Assembly: GCA_036741355.1 (NCBI GenBank)
Contig: DAINSK010000001.1
Coordinates: 1-64,000 of the forward strand
DNA: 64,000 bases
Origin: JBBRGK01 sp036741355
GTDB lineage: Bacteria; Chloroflexota; Dehalococcoidia; CAUJGQ01
Direction: 5' to 3'
Shown here: in pieces, positions 44,556 through 52,758 of the stretch
How positions within the stretch are numbered: the first letter of the stretch is position 1
How the letters are laid out: every line of letters begins with the position of its first letter
Notes under the pieces: generated by a model
Told to the model about the DNA's origin: nothing
Databases searched by the model: none
What the model saw: the letters and a program-made list of their open reading frames with translations, nothing else
Translations under genes and position numbers: made by a program

Positions 44556-45380
44556 GTGACCGTCGCCGTTTCGCTGATCGCCACGCTGATTACGTTCGTG
44601 TTCGCGGGCTTGGTGCTGCGCCAGTACCTGCAGCGACCACGATCGTACCGGCTGGTTTGGACTGCTGCTCTGGTCTGCTACGGCGCGGCTACGGGCGTCC
44701 AGTTCATCGCCGAGATCTTTGGCTGGAGCACCGCGAGCTTTCGCCTTTGGTACCTGTTCGGCGGCCTGCTGACCGCGGCCTACCTCGGCCAAGGGACGGC
44801 ATTCCTGTTGCTGCCCCGCCGAGTGGCTTCGGTGCTGCTGTTTATCTTGTGCGCGGCGAGCCTTTGGGGGGCATATCGCACCTTCACCGTGCCGCTGGGA
44901 TATGCCGAGATCCGGCCGCCGGCGGGCAAAATCTCGCCGAACGCCACTCTGTTGACCGCCGATCTGCGGGCGCTGGCTGCGCTGATGAACGTATACGGCA
45001 CGCTGCTGCTGGTCGGCGGCGCGGTATGGAGCGTCTGCGTTTACATGGACCGCATGCTCGACCGCCGGCGCCGTGCCGCGTATCGGCTGGTCTCGAACAT
45101 TCTCATCGCCGCAGGTTCGCTAATTGTCGCCAGCGCCGGCTCACTGGAGACGTTCGGCCACGGCGAATATCTATACGCCGGCGAGATCTTCGGTATATCG
45201 ATCATCTTCCTGGGCTTCTTGCGCAGCCGGGAGTCTATGAAATTCCCCATTCGCTGGACAAAGAGCCCGGCGAACGAAGCCGGCGACACGCGGACTTCTC
45301 CGATCGCGACGGATCCGGATCTCAAGTCGTTTCAGTCACTTAAGCGGCTGAGCGACCGTACCGGCGCGACCCGGCGCTAA
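44556..45380 (+). CDS. Integral membrane protein of unknown function
   Basis: A 274-residue protein with about seven hydrophobic segments, starting VAVSLIATLITFVFAGLVL and ending in a ~45-residue polar tail. It has no motif I recognise. The start GTG at 44556 follows GAGGT 10 bases upstream. Its stop overlaps that of the convergent phosphoesterase by 4 bp. No partner in the neighbourhood gives a clue to its role; the 7-helix layout could be a sensor input module without an output domain. Confidence 0.65.
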   Translation: MTVAVSLIATLITFVFAGLVLRQYLQRPRSYRLVWTAALVCYGAATGVQFIAEIFGWSTASFRLWYLFGGLLTAAYLGQGTAFLLLPRRVASVLLFILCAASLWGAYRTFTVPLGYAEIRPPAGKISPNATLLTADLRALAALMNVYGTLLLVGGAVWSVCVYMDRMLDRRRRAAYRLVSNILIAAGSLIVASAGSLETFGHGEYLYAGEIFGISIIFLGFLRSRESMKFPIRWTKSPANEAGDTRTSPIATDPDLKSFQSLKRLSDRTGATRR

Positions 45381-46114
45381 CGTCCGCGGCTAAGCCTGCT
45401 GATGAGTCTCGCGGGCAGTCCGGCTTCTGCCATAAGTGCCTGCGTTCGTTCTATGTCGTACGGAACCCGGTAGAACGCGAGCGTGCGCGCATCGCTGTCG
45501 TAAACAGCGTAAGCGGAGCGGGGGTCGCCATCGCGCGGCTGGCCTACACCGCCCGGATTCAAGATCAGCCGGCGGTCGCCTAGCTCGATTGTCTCACCAT
45601 CGTCGATCTGCCGGTAGTCGGGATCCTGGCCATTCAACGCTTCTTCGAAGACGAGCGGCACATGCGTATGACCAACCAGGCTGAACCGCGTTTCCATGTT
45701 CGCGAACTGCGCGACGGCGGCATCGATCGAGTACATGTACTCCCAAACAGGGTCGCGGAGGCTACCGTGAACCAGGCTGATACCGTCAATGGTCAGGTTC
45801 TGGGGAAGGGTTCGCAGGTACTCCCGCTCGTCGTCGCCGATCCGGTCGGCGTTCCAGTGGTTAGCGGTTGCAGCAGCGGGGTTGAAGTCGCTGGTATCAA
45901 TCGCCCCCGCGACGGCAAGGTCGTGGTTTCCAGCCACCGAACGAAAGTCGTACTGACGGAGCATCGCCAGGCACTCGGAGGGTTGCGGACCGTAGCCGAC
46001 GAGATCGCCCAGCGCCCAGATCTGGTCAAGGGCGTTGAGCGATTCCGCGTGCGCCAGCACGGCCTCGAGCGCGGCCAGGTTCGAATGTACGTCCGAGACA
46101 ATCGCCGCGCGCAT
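45377..46114 (-). CDS. Metallophosphoesterase, YfcE/calcineurin-like
   Basis: A 245-residue phosphoesterase with the full metal site: MRAAIVSDVHSN (Asp8, His10), WALGDLVGYGP, SVAGNHDLAV, HGS and VGHTHVP, all standard for the class. It probably hydrolyses a phosphodiester or phosphomonoester; the substrate is unknown. ATG at 46114 is the natural start since the family motif begins there; the longer frame to 46402 reads through tsaE. It overlaps the previous gene by 4 bp, convergent. Confidence 0.88.
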   Translation of the reverse strand: MRAAIVSDVHSNLAALEAVLAHAESLNALDQIWALGDLVGYGPQPSECLAMLRQYDFRSVAGNHDLAVAGAIDTSDFNPAAATANHWNADRIGDDEREYLRTLPQNLTIDGISLVHGSLRDPVWEYMYSIDAAVAQFANMETRFSLVGHTHVPLVFEEALNGQDPDYRQIDDGETIELGDRRLILNPGGVGQPRDGDPRSAYAVYDSDARTLAFYRVPYDIERTQALMAEAGLPARLISRLSRGR

Positions 46115-46208
46115 AGTGCCGTCCGTCGTGCCGGTGTGGTCCGTGCGGGCAATTATACCGGTGATCCTCATATACTTTGTGCAGGTATAACGCGACAGGT
46201 CAGGCCGC

Positions 46209-46691
46209 ATGTTCTCCGTCGATACGCACTCTCCAGACGAAACCAGGGCGATCGGCCGGCGCATCGGCGCGCTGCTGGAGCCGGGCGACGTCGTGCTGCT
46301 CCAGGGACCGCTCGGCGCCGGCAAGACGGCGATGACACAGGGGATCGGCCACGGCGCCGGTTCCAACGACCTGGTCATAAGCCCTACGTTCGTGCTCATC
46401 AACGAATACCGCGGCCGCGTGAAGCTCTACCATGCCGATCTCTACCGGCTGGAAGACCCCGCCGAGATCGTCAACCTGGATCTACCCGGCTACACGCTTG
46501 ACGGCGCTCTAATCGTCGAATGGCCGGAGCGTGGGGAGGGACTGCTGCCTAAAGATCACCTGCACGTGCGGATCGATCACACCGGCGAAACCGAGCGGCG
46601 AATCGTTATCTCGGCGGATGGCGGTCGTCCGGTTGAGATCCTGGCGGCTCTGCAGCAAAGGTCAACACAGGCGGCCGCTCCGCATGCCTGA
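46209..46691 (+). CDS. tsaE: tRNA t6A biosynthesis ATPase TsaE
   Basis: TsaE is the ATPase partner of the TsaB-TsaD complex that makes N6-threonylcarbamoyladenosine in tRNAs reading ANN codons. The 160-residue protein has P-loop LQGPLGAGKT (~31-40), SPTFVLINEY, and HADLYRLEDPAEI, and VEWPERG near the end. It overlaps tsaB by 8 bp. tsaD and tsaC are not in the window. Confidence 0.94.
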   Translation: MFSVDTHSPDETRAIGRRIGALLEPGDVVLLQGPLGAGKTAMTQGIGHGAGSNDLVISPTFVLINEYRGRVKLYHADLYRLEDPAEIVNLDLPGYTLDGALIVEWPERGEGLLPKDHLHVRIDHTGETERRIVISADGGRPVEILAALQQRSTQAAAPHA

Positions 46692-47385
46692 AGGTCCGCG
46701 ACGCATCGAGCTTTCCATTGACACCGCGTCTGCCATGGCGGGAGTCGCGGTCTCCCGGCAGGGCGTGGTACTGGTCGAGCTCGCCTGGCGCACGGAGAAC
46801 AACCACTCTGCCGAGCTGTTACCCGCGATAGACGAAGTGCTGGACCGCGCCCATTCGGTACGAGAAGACGTCGCCGTGCTATTTGCGGACCGCGGTCCCG
46901 GCTCATATGCAGGCCTGCGCGTCGGCATCAGTACGGCAATGGGCCTGGCGCTTGGACTCCACGCCGATCTTTTATCCGCGGGCAGGTTGGAACTGGACGC
47001 CTATCCGCACGCCGCGTTTCCTGGTCCAATCGTCGCGGTGCACCAGGCCGGACGGGGCGAACTCGCCTGGGCCGTCTACGAGCAGCGCGAGGGACTTCGG
47101 GAGCTACAGCCTCCCCGGCTGTCATCGCTCGAAGAGCTCATCGAATTATGCCCCCCCAGCGCTCTGCTCTGTGGTGAGTTGGCCGGGATCGAACAGCGTT
47201 TGCGCGACGAGTTGACCGGGGCGCGGTTCGCCACCGGCGTCGCCTCGCAACGCCGCGCGGGCGCACTCGCAGAGCTGGGGTGGCACAGATACGCAGGCGG
47301 AGAGCGGGACAACCCGGTGGCCGTCGAGCCGATCTATCTGCGCGAACCAGCGATTACCCAGCCCAAGGCTGGTCGGAGACTTTGA
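46684..47385 (+). CDS. tsaB: tRNA t6A biosynthesis protein TsaB
   Basis: TsaB (233 residues) is the scaffold of the t6A complex that pairs with TsaD. It has IELSIDTASAMAGVAV near the N-terminus, HSAELLPAIDEVLDRA, GPGSYAGLRVGISTAMGLALG, and C-terminal P-YLREPAI. ATG at 46684 overlaps the tsaE stop by 8 bp; its own stop overlaps the ndk start by one base (TGATG), so the three genes are coupled. Confidence 0.93.
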   Translation: MPEGPRRIELSIDTASAMAGVAVSRQGVVLVELAWRTENNHSAELLPAIDEVLDRAHSVREDVAVLFADRGPGSYAGLRVGISTAMGLALGLHADLLSAGRLELDAYPHAAFPGPIVAVHQAGRGELAWAVYEQREGLRELQPPRLSSLEELIELCPPSALLCGELAGIEQRLRDELTGARFATGVASQRRAGALAELGWHRYAGGERDNPVAVEPIYLREPAITQPKAGRRL

Positions 47386-47834
47386 TGGAGCGAACGTTAA
47401 TCCTGATAAAGCCGGACGGCGTACAGCGCGGGCTGACATTTGACGTACTTGGGCGGCTGGAGCGCCGCGGACTGAAAATCGTGGGTCTGAAACTGATGCT
47501 GGTGAGCGAAGACCTCGCCTCGCGCCATTACGCCGAGCACGCGGGCAAGAGCTTCTACGCCGGCCTTATCGGTTACATTACGTCGCGGCCGATCGTCGCG
47601 GCGGTCTTCGAGGGACCCAACGCGATCGCGGCAGCCCGTGCAACGATGGGCAAGACCAACCCGGTGCAGGCCGATGCAGGTACGATCCGCGGCGACCTCG
47701 GCCTCGATACGGGACGCAACCTCGTCCACGGCTCGGACGGCCCTGAATCGGCGGAGCGCGAGATCAACCTCTTCTTCAGACCGGAAGAGCTGCGGTCGTA
47801 CACGCGCGAGGTCGATACATGGGTGGTGGAGTAA
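47385..47834 (+). CDS. ndk: Nucleoside diphosphate kinase
   Basis: Ndk moves a phosphate between nucleoside triphosphates and diphosphates through a phospho-His. The 149-residue protein has ERTLILIKPDGVQRG, the active-site NLVHGSDGPESAEREI (His in HGSD), and GDLGLDTGRN. The start overlaps the tsaB stop by one base. The usual C-terminus is present. Confidence 0.96.
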   Translation: MERTLILIKPDGVQRGLTFDVLGRLERRGLKIVGLKLMLVSEDLASRHYAEHAGKSFYAGLIGYITSRPIVAAVFEGPNAIAAARATMGKTNPVQADAGTIRGDLGLDTGRNLVHGSDGPESAEREINLFFRPEELRSYTREVDTWVVE

Positions 47835-47839
47835 GCGGC

Positions 47840-48184
47840 CTATTGGAAGCGCACGAGCGGAGCAGAACGGCTCCACAGCCCTTCGAGGTCGTAGAACTCG
47901 CGCTGCTCTCTCGAAAAGAGGTGGACGATCACGTCCTCGAAGTCGAGAAGTATCCAGCCCGACTCGGGGTCCCCTTCCTGGGAACCCATTTCGACGCCGG
48001 CCTGTTTCATCTCGCGGTCGAGCGTATCGATCAGGGCGTTCATCTGGCGTACGTTGCCCGCGGTGGCGATCACGAAGTAATCGGCGAACGTTGAGACTTT
48101 GCTGATATCGATCTGCGTGATGTCTTCGGCCTGGCGGTCGGAGAGGATATCGACGAGACGTTGGGCGATGTCGGCAGAATCCAG
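47840..48184 (-). CDS. rsfS: Ribosomal silencing factor RsfS (CTG start)
   Basis: RsfS binds uL14 and blocks subunit joining during starvation. The protein (114 residues) has LDSADIAQRLVDILSDRQAED, IDISKVSTFADYFVIATAG, and GWILLDFEDVIVHLFS, all conserved. The family N-terminus begins LDSA and no ATG, GTG or TTG occurs in frame upstream before a TGA; CTG at 48184 with GGAG 7 bases before it is the best start. A GTG at 48073 would remove the first ~37 conserved residues. It lies 5 bp from the ndk stop (convergent). Confidence 0.88.
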   Translation of the reverse strand: MDSADIAQRLVDILSDRQAEDITQIDISKVSTFADYFVIATAGNVRQMNALIDTLDREMKQAGVEMGSQEGDPESGWILLDFEDVIVHLFSREQREFYDLEGLWSRSAPLVRFQ

Positions 48185-48311
48185 GCGCGTTCTCCGCTGT
48201 CGATCAGTTGGCCGACCGGCCCGCGGGGGTACCGGTTGGCCGGGTCACTGAGGGTATACTCAATATACCATGCGGGGCAGCCGGGCACGGCCGGCGTCGA
48301 GGAGCAGTTAC

Positions 48312-49391
48312 TTGGCGAAGCCCAGGGTCATCGTTGGAATGAGCGGAGGCGTGGATTCGTCTGTAGCCGCGGCGCTGCTTCAGGAGCAGGGCTATGAGGT
48401 GATCGGCGTTACGATGCGTCTCTGGACCGTCGTCGACCCCGACGCGCCGGCAGGACGCAAGCAGTGCTGCTCCGTCGAGGACGTTAACGACGCCCGCAAC
48501 GTCGCCCAGACGCTCGGCATTCCGCACTACACCTTGAACCTGGAAAAGCAATTCAACGCCGACGTAGTTAACTACTTCGTTCGCGAATACGAACACGGGC
48601 GCACGCCGAATCCGTGCCTGGCGTGCAACGAGCACATCAAGTTCAAGGCTCTGCTCGAGCGCGCCGTGGCGCTGGACGCGGATTACCTCGCCACGGGGCA
48701 CTACGCGCGGCGGGAAGAGCGGGACGGCCGCTTCCACTTGCGGCGCGCCAGCGACACGGACAAGGACCAGTCCTACGTCCTTTATACCCTCGGCCAAGCA
48801 GAGCTACGCCGGGTGCTCTTTCCGCTTGGGGAGTACCGCAAGCCGGAGATCCGCGCCCTTGCGCAGCGATTCGGACTTGCCGTCGCCGACAAGCCGGATA
48901 GTGTCGAGATCTGTTTCATCCCCGGTAACGACTACCGCGGGTTCGTGGCCGCCAGGACTCCGCAGCGCCCGGGCGCGATCGTGAATGAGATCGGCGAAAC
49001 TGTAGGCGAGCATGCTGGCGTGGCGGCTTTCACCGTCGGACAGCGGAAGGGGCTCGGGGCGTTTGGCGCCCGCCGCTTTGTCACCGCGATCCGACCCGAG
49101 CAGAATCTGGTCGTGATCGGGCCGGAAGAGTCGCTGCTTTCTCACACGCTGTACGCTGAAAAGCTGTGCTGGGTCCAGGGCGAGCCGCCTTCACCACGGG
49201 ACCCGGTTTCGGTGAAGATCCGCTACCGCAACACCCCGCTGGCGGCGAGCTTCGAGTTGCAGGACGGCACCGCGGCCGTAACCTTCGACCAGCCACAACG
49301 CGCCGTCACGCCAGGCCAGGCGGCCGTCTTCTACCGCGACGACGAAGTGCTCGGTGGAGGCACGATCTGCGCGGCGCCCGTGGCCGCGTAG
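48312..49391 (+). CDS. mnmA: tRNA-specific 2-thiouridylase MnmA
   Basis: MnmA adds sulfur to U34 of tRNA-Lys, Glu and Gln. The 359-residue protein has the P-loop-like GMSGGVDSSVAA, the catalytic cysteines in NPCLACN and SVEICFIPGNDY, and LRRASDTDKDQSYVLYTL. TTG at 48312 gives MAKPRVIVGMSGG and has GGAG 7 bases upstream; ATG at 48270 is the other possible start and follows a TATACT-like box by 9 bases. It precedes the CDP-alcohol transferase by 4 bp. Confidence 0.95.
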   Translation: MAKPRVIVGMSGGVDSSVAAALLQEQGYEVIGVTMRLWTVVDPDAPAGRKQCCSVEDVNDARNVAQTLGIPHYTLNLEKQFNADVVNYFVREYEHGRTPNPCLACNEHIKFKALLERAVALDADYLATGHYARREERDGRFHLRRASDTDKDQSYVLYTLGQAELRRVLFPLGEYRKPEIRALAQRFGLAVADKPDSVEICFIPGNDYRGFVAARTPQRPGAIVNEIGETVGEHAGVAAFTVGQRKGLGAFGARRFVTAIRPEQNLVVIGPEESLLSHTLYAEKLCWVQGEPPSPRDPVSVKIRYRNTPLAASFELQDGTAAVTFDQPQRAVTPGQAAVFYRDDEVLGGGTICAAPVAA

Positions 49392-49395
49392 GCAG

Positions 49396-50007
49396 ATGAC
49401 ATCGAAGCAACGAACGCCGGTCCCCCACGCCGACGGCTTCGTATCGCGTTACCTGAACCGCCCAGTTTCGCGCCCTGCCGCGCGATTGCTCGCGCATACG
49501 CCGGTAACACCGAACCAGGTGACGGCGCTCAGCACGCTGATCGCCCTCGGCGCCGGCTGGCTCCTGGCCGGCGGGCACAACGTCTGGGCCGGGTTCGCGG
49601 TCCACGTGTCGTCCGTGGTTGACGGTGTGGATGGCGACCTGGCCCGCGCAGCCAATCGTGCCAGCCGCTTCGGCGCGATATTCGACGCCGTGCTGGACCG
49701 CTACGCCGATGCCGCGATCCTCGGCTGCATGGCATGGTGGGCGTACCGCAACGAAGGCTATCCGGCCGCGTTGCTCGTCGGCCTGGCAGCACTGACCGGC
49801 GCCTTCGCCGTCAGCTATTCGCGTGCCCGCGCCGAAGCGAGCGCGGGCACCACGCTCACCTCCGGCCCGCTTGGCATCGCGACGCGGGACGTGCGCCTGC
49901 TGATCGCGGCGGTGGGATGTGTCATCGGACAGGTGTACCTGGCGCTCGTCTTGATCGCCCTTGTTTCCAATCTGACCGTCGTCGCACGATTGATACGCCT
50001 GCGTTGA
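49396..50007 (+). CDS. CDP-alcohol phosphatidyltransferase
   Basis: A 203-residue membrane enzyme that transfers a phosphatidyl group from CDP-diacylglycerol to an alcohol. The signature DGVDGDLARAANRASRFGAI, with FDAVLD after it, matches the family motif with all eight conserved residues. About six hydrophobic segments follow. ATG at 49396 lies 4 bp after mnmA. The acceptor alcohol (glycerol phosphate, inositol or other) cannot be told by eye. Confidence 0.9.
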   Translation: MTSKQRTPVPHADGFVSRYLNRPVSRPAARLLAHTPVTPNQVTALSTLIALGAGWLLAGGHNVWAGFAVHVSSVVDGVDGDLARAANRASRFGAIFDAVLDRYADAAILGCMAWWAYRNEGYPAALLVGLAALTGAFAVSYSRARAEASAGTTLTSGPLGIATRDVRLLIAAVGCVIGQVYLALVLIALVSNLTVVARLIRLR

Positions 50008-50049
50008 TCCCATGCTACAATCAGGCGCAATAGCGTCCTGAGGAGCGAT

Positions 50050-50382
50050 ATGGGCACAACGCGCGATATCGTGATTATCATCTGGGGAATTACAAGCATC
50101 CTTTCCCTCATCGTCGTAATGCTCATCGCGCTCTTAATCGGTCTTTCAGTCAAGAACCTCGTCGGCACCGTCAACGACCTGGTTATCACGAGTGTGAAGC
50201 CGGTAATCGATACGTCGCAGCGAAGCATCGCCAACGTAACGGGGACAGCGCAGTTTCTCGGCGATACTGTGGTAACGCCTGTGATCAAAGTCTTCAGCTT
50301 TGTGGCCGGCATTCGCCGTGGGATCGCGGTTTTCACCGGGCTGCGCAGCAAGCTGCCCGGCGGAGGCCGGGAACGCTCATGA
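50050..50382 (+). CDS. Small membrane protein, DUF948-like
   Basis: A 110-residue protein with a long hydrophobic segment (residues ~6-35) followed by an amphipathic helical part (LVITSVKPVIDTSQRSIANV) like those in DUF948 proteins. Its function is unknown. Its stop overlaps the next gene start by 4 bases (ATGA), so the two are a pair. Confidence 0.7.
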   Translation: MGTTRDIVIIIWGITSILSLIVVMLIALLIGLSVKNLVGTVNDLVITSVKPVIDTSQRSIANVTGTAQFLGDTVVTPVIKVFSFVAGIRRGIAVFTGLRSKLPGGGRERS

Positions 50383-50786
50383 GCGATAATAATCAATCGC
50401 AGGTGCCGGCGCGCAGGCTGCCGCCGGCCGCACAGACCACGATTCGCCGCCTGAGGCACCAACTACGAAGCGTTCGCGCGCGGCTGCAAAAGCTGATCGA
50501 CCGGCGTCGTGCAGCGCCAGGGCCCGGACACCGTCCTGACGGAACGATCGTCGCGCCGAGCCCGGCGGCCCATCCCCAAGCGCGCCCGACGGGAGGACCA
50601 CTATCCCAGGTTACCAGGCCATTTACGGGCGTATTCGGTGCACTGCGCGACCACTGGAACGACTCGGTGCGCGAAGCGAGGTTTGCCGCCCGGGACAAAG
50701 AGGCGGACATGCGGGCGGATTACGAGCGCCGCGTACAGCACGACTCGCGTCTGCACGCCGTGCAGCGCAACCGGAAACAGGATTAG
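50379..50786 (+). CDS. Hypothetical basic protein
   Basis: A 135-residue protein that is Arg-rich and partly coiled (TTIRRLRHQLRSVRARLQKL, then EARFAARDKEADMRADYERR), with a Pro-rich middle. There is no membrane helix. It overlaps the upstream small membrane protein by 4 bases, suggesting they act together. I recognise no family. Confidence 0.6.
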   Translation: MSDNNQSQVPARRLPPAAQTTIRRLRHQLRSVRARLQKLIDRRRAAPGPGHRPDGTIVAPSPAAHPQARPTGGPLSQVTRPFTGVFGALRDHWNDSVREARFAARDKEADMRADYERRVQHDSRLHAVQRNRKQD

Positions 50787-50823
50787 CTTCAACTTTTAGC
50801 GGCTGATTCAGTGCGTCTGCCGG

Positions 50824-50910
50824 CGGAGAGGGTGGGATTCGAACCCACGAGACGGTTGCCCGCCTACACGATTTCCAGTCGTGCCTGATCGGCCACTCCA
50901 GCACCTCTCC
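50824..50910 (-). tRNA. tRNA-Ser (GGA)
   Basis: A full class II tRNA with acceptor pairs GGAGAGG/CCTCTCC, anticodon loop CTGGAAA (anticodon GGA), a long variable arm and T-loop GGTTCGAATCC. The discriminator base is G, as in serine tRNAs. CCA is not encoded. Confidence 0.95.
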
Positions 50911-50949
50911 CTTCCGTCCGCGGGCCAGGCGGACGATGCCCAGACTGAC

Positions 50950-50978
50950 GAAGCGGGAAGCCCATGGCTTCCCGCTTC
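50950..50978 (-). terminator. Perfect 13-bp hairpin between the two tRNA genes
   Basis: GAAGCGGGAAGCC and its exact complement around a 3-base loop (CAT). It lies 33 bp after the upstream tRNA-Ser(CGA) on the minus strand. No T run follows it, so termination is only a guess. Confidence 0.6.
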
Positions 50979-51011
50979 ACATCTGCTACGTTTGCCGACC
51001 AGGTAGCGCGG

Positions 51012-51095
51012 CGGAGAGGGTGGGATTCGAACCCACGAGGCTCATCGCCTACCGCTTTTCGAGAGCGGCACCTTCAACCACTCGGACACCTCTCC
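51012..51095 (-). tRNA. tRNA-Ser (CGA)
   Basis: A class II tRNA with the same acceptor pairs as the neighbouring tRNA-Ser, anticodon loop CTCGAAA (anticodon CGA, reading UCG), variable arm GGCGATGAGCC and T-loop GGTTCGAATCC. The discriminator base is G. Confidence 0.95.
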
Positions 51096-51205
51096 GGGCG
51101 GTCAGCGCCTCTCAGTGTACCATGCCCTCCGTGACGGGAGGGACGGCAACTCGTCGGCCGACCCAACGCCGCAACGCGAGGCTGCTCCAAACCACCGACT
51201 GGAAC

Positions 51206-52675
51206 CTACGGCCTCGGTGTTGGCGTACCGGTTGGGCCGGGCGTTGGAGATGGGCTCGGTCCCGGTGTCGGAGTTGCGGTCGGCGGCGGCGTTTGCACCG
51301 GCAGCGCCTGGCCGCCTTCGAGGTGAGCGGACGTTTCGTAAGTACCGTTCGCGGTGGGGAAGCCAACGGCGCCGTGCGCCGGCAACAACACCGGGATCGC
51401 CTGCCACAACGGCACGCCGTTGACGATGGGCGGATTCGCGATTAGACCGAAGACAAGCTCCTGGTACGGGTAATCAGCGACCGTGAACGGCCCGCTCTTG
51501 TATTCGTTTGAGCCGTAGACCGGCCGCGGCCACTTCAGCGACGGATCATCGGGATTGCCATGCGACGTAATGCCGTAGTACGCCCACACGGCGAAATACC
51601 AGTCTTCGATAATGCGCGGGTCGCGCCGCCCGTACACCGGCAGATGGTCCGGCGCCATGTTCCACTTCGCGAGCAGGATCTGGGCCCCCGCCGCCGCGTT
51701 GTAGCGGTAATCGGTGCCGATGAGGTTCTGGCGCGCCGTCGGCGCCGCAATGCTCTCCATGCCCGTGTAGACCTGTACCAGGCCGTACGCGCACGCCGAC
51801 GACGTGATCGTTCTTCCCTGGCTGCCGCGAGATACGGCGCGACCGGCCTGGCTCCAATTCGATTCGACCCACGCGATCGCCTTCAGCAGGGTCGGCGGGA
51901 TATAGCCCGGCATCGTGAGCGCCGGATCACCGGTGCCGTAATGCGCCGCCGCAAGCTGAAACGACGGATCGCTGATCAGCCCGTTCACGCCCGCGCGGTT
52001 CAATGCCTCGGCCACCTCGGACACCTGTGGCTGGTACGACTGAAAGTCGTAGCAGGACGGTCCGTTTGAGCCGGTGCCCGTCGGCGATGCGACCTGGACG
52101 AAGTACGCCTGGCCCTGAATCAACGTTTGAAAGTCGCTGACCTGGGGCGCGTTGGCATCGAATAGGTCCCAGTGCTGCAGGGGCGCGTTCCAGTGCCAGA
52201 CAGATGCGTACGTGGCGCCGTACGAAGCCAGTGCGTCTCTCACCGGCGCCGTCGGACTCGCCTGAGCGACGTTGTTCCAGCCCCTCTGCAGTTGCCGCGA
52301 CGAGCCACCACCGCCCGATATGCCGACCGGCAGGATCGCCGGTTGCAGCATGTGGATCCAGTAGGCGCCGCCCTGCGTCAGGTCGGTGAAATCGCTCGTC
52401 TCAGGCGCCCGCGGATTGAACGTCCGCCAGCGCTGCGTCGCCGCGTCCCACTGGTCAAATCCGTCGTATTGGCCCGGTATTCCGGAGAGCGCGGCCAGCA
52501 CGGGTTGCGCCGGCCCCAAGTAGCCGAAGTTGTTCCAGCCGGTGACAAGTGGAACCGGCATCGTTTGCGCAACGGCCACGGGCGCCTCATGGCCCACCGC
52601 CAATAGCAGCACGACCATCAACATCAGTGTCGCGCGCGCGGACCGGCGGAGAAGCAAGGGTGCGGGACGGGGCAT
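51206..52675 (-). CDS. Secreted lytic transglycosylase-like protein with two GWNN repeats
   Basis: A ~489-residue exported protein. A signal peptide (ATLMLMVVLLLAVGHEAPVAVA) is followed by two ~95-residue repeats that each begin GWNN and end with a GGAYWIHM/GQAYFVQV strand. A transglycosylase-like domain follows, with catalytic Glu in AIAWVESNWSQAGR and the conserved YGLVQVYTGM, YNAAAGAQILLAKW. The C-terminal ~45 residues are Pro/Thr-rich. ATG at 52675 has GAGG upstream; ATG at 52696 is also possible. It likely cuts peptidoglycan; the repeats may bind glycan. Confidence 0.75.
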   Translation of the reverse strand: MPRPAPLLLRRSARATLMLMVVLLLAVGHEAPVAVAQTMPVPLVTGWNNFGYLGPAQPVLAALSGIPGQYDGFDQWDAATQRWRTFNPRAPETSDFTDLTQGGAYWIHMLQPAILPVGISGGGGSSRQLQRGWNNVAQASPTAPVRDALASYGATYASVWHWNAPLQHWDLFDANAPQVSDFQTLIQGQAYFVQVASPTGTGSNGPSCYDFQSYQPQVSEVAEALNRAGVNGLISDPSFQLAAAHYGTGDPALTMPGYIPPTLLKAIAWVESNWSQAGRAVSRGSQGRTITSSACAYGLVQVYTGMESIAAPTARQNLIGTDYRYNAAAGAQILLAKWNMAPDHLPVYGRRDPRIIEDWYFAVWAYYGITSHGNPDDPSLKWPRPVYGSNEYKSGPFTVADYPYQELVFGLIANPPIVNGVPLWQAIPVLLPAHGAVGFPTANGTYETSAHLEGGQALPVQTPPPTATPTPGPSPSPTPGPTGTPTPRP

Positions 52676-52758
52676 GAAACCTCGCTGAGGGTGCATCGCT
52701 GGAGAGAACCGGCGCTCCTGGGCTTACGCGGCTCTTACAATAGACTGTATAAATACTA

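Noticed and set aside
48070..48288. 72-codon minus-strand frame upstream of rsfS
   Set aside because: It is in a different frame from the conserved RsfS N-terminus, which continues unbroken to CTG at 48184.
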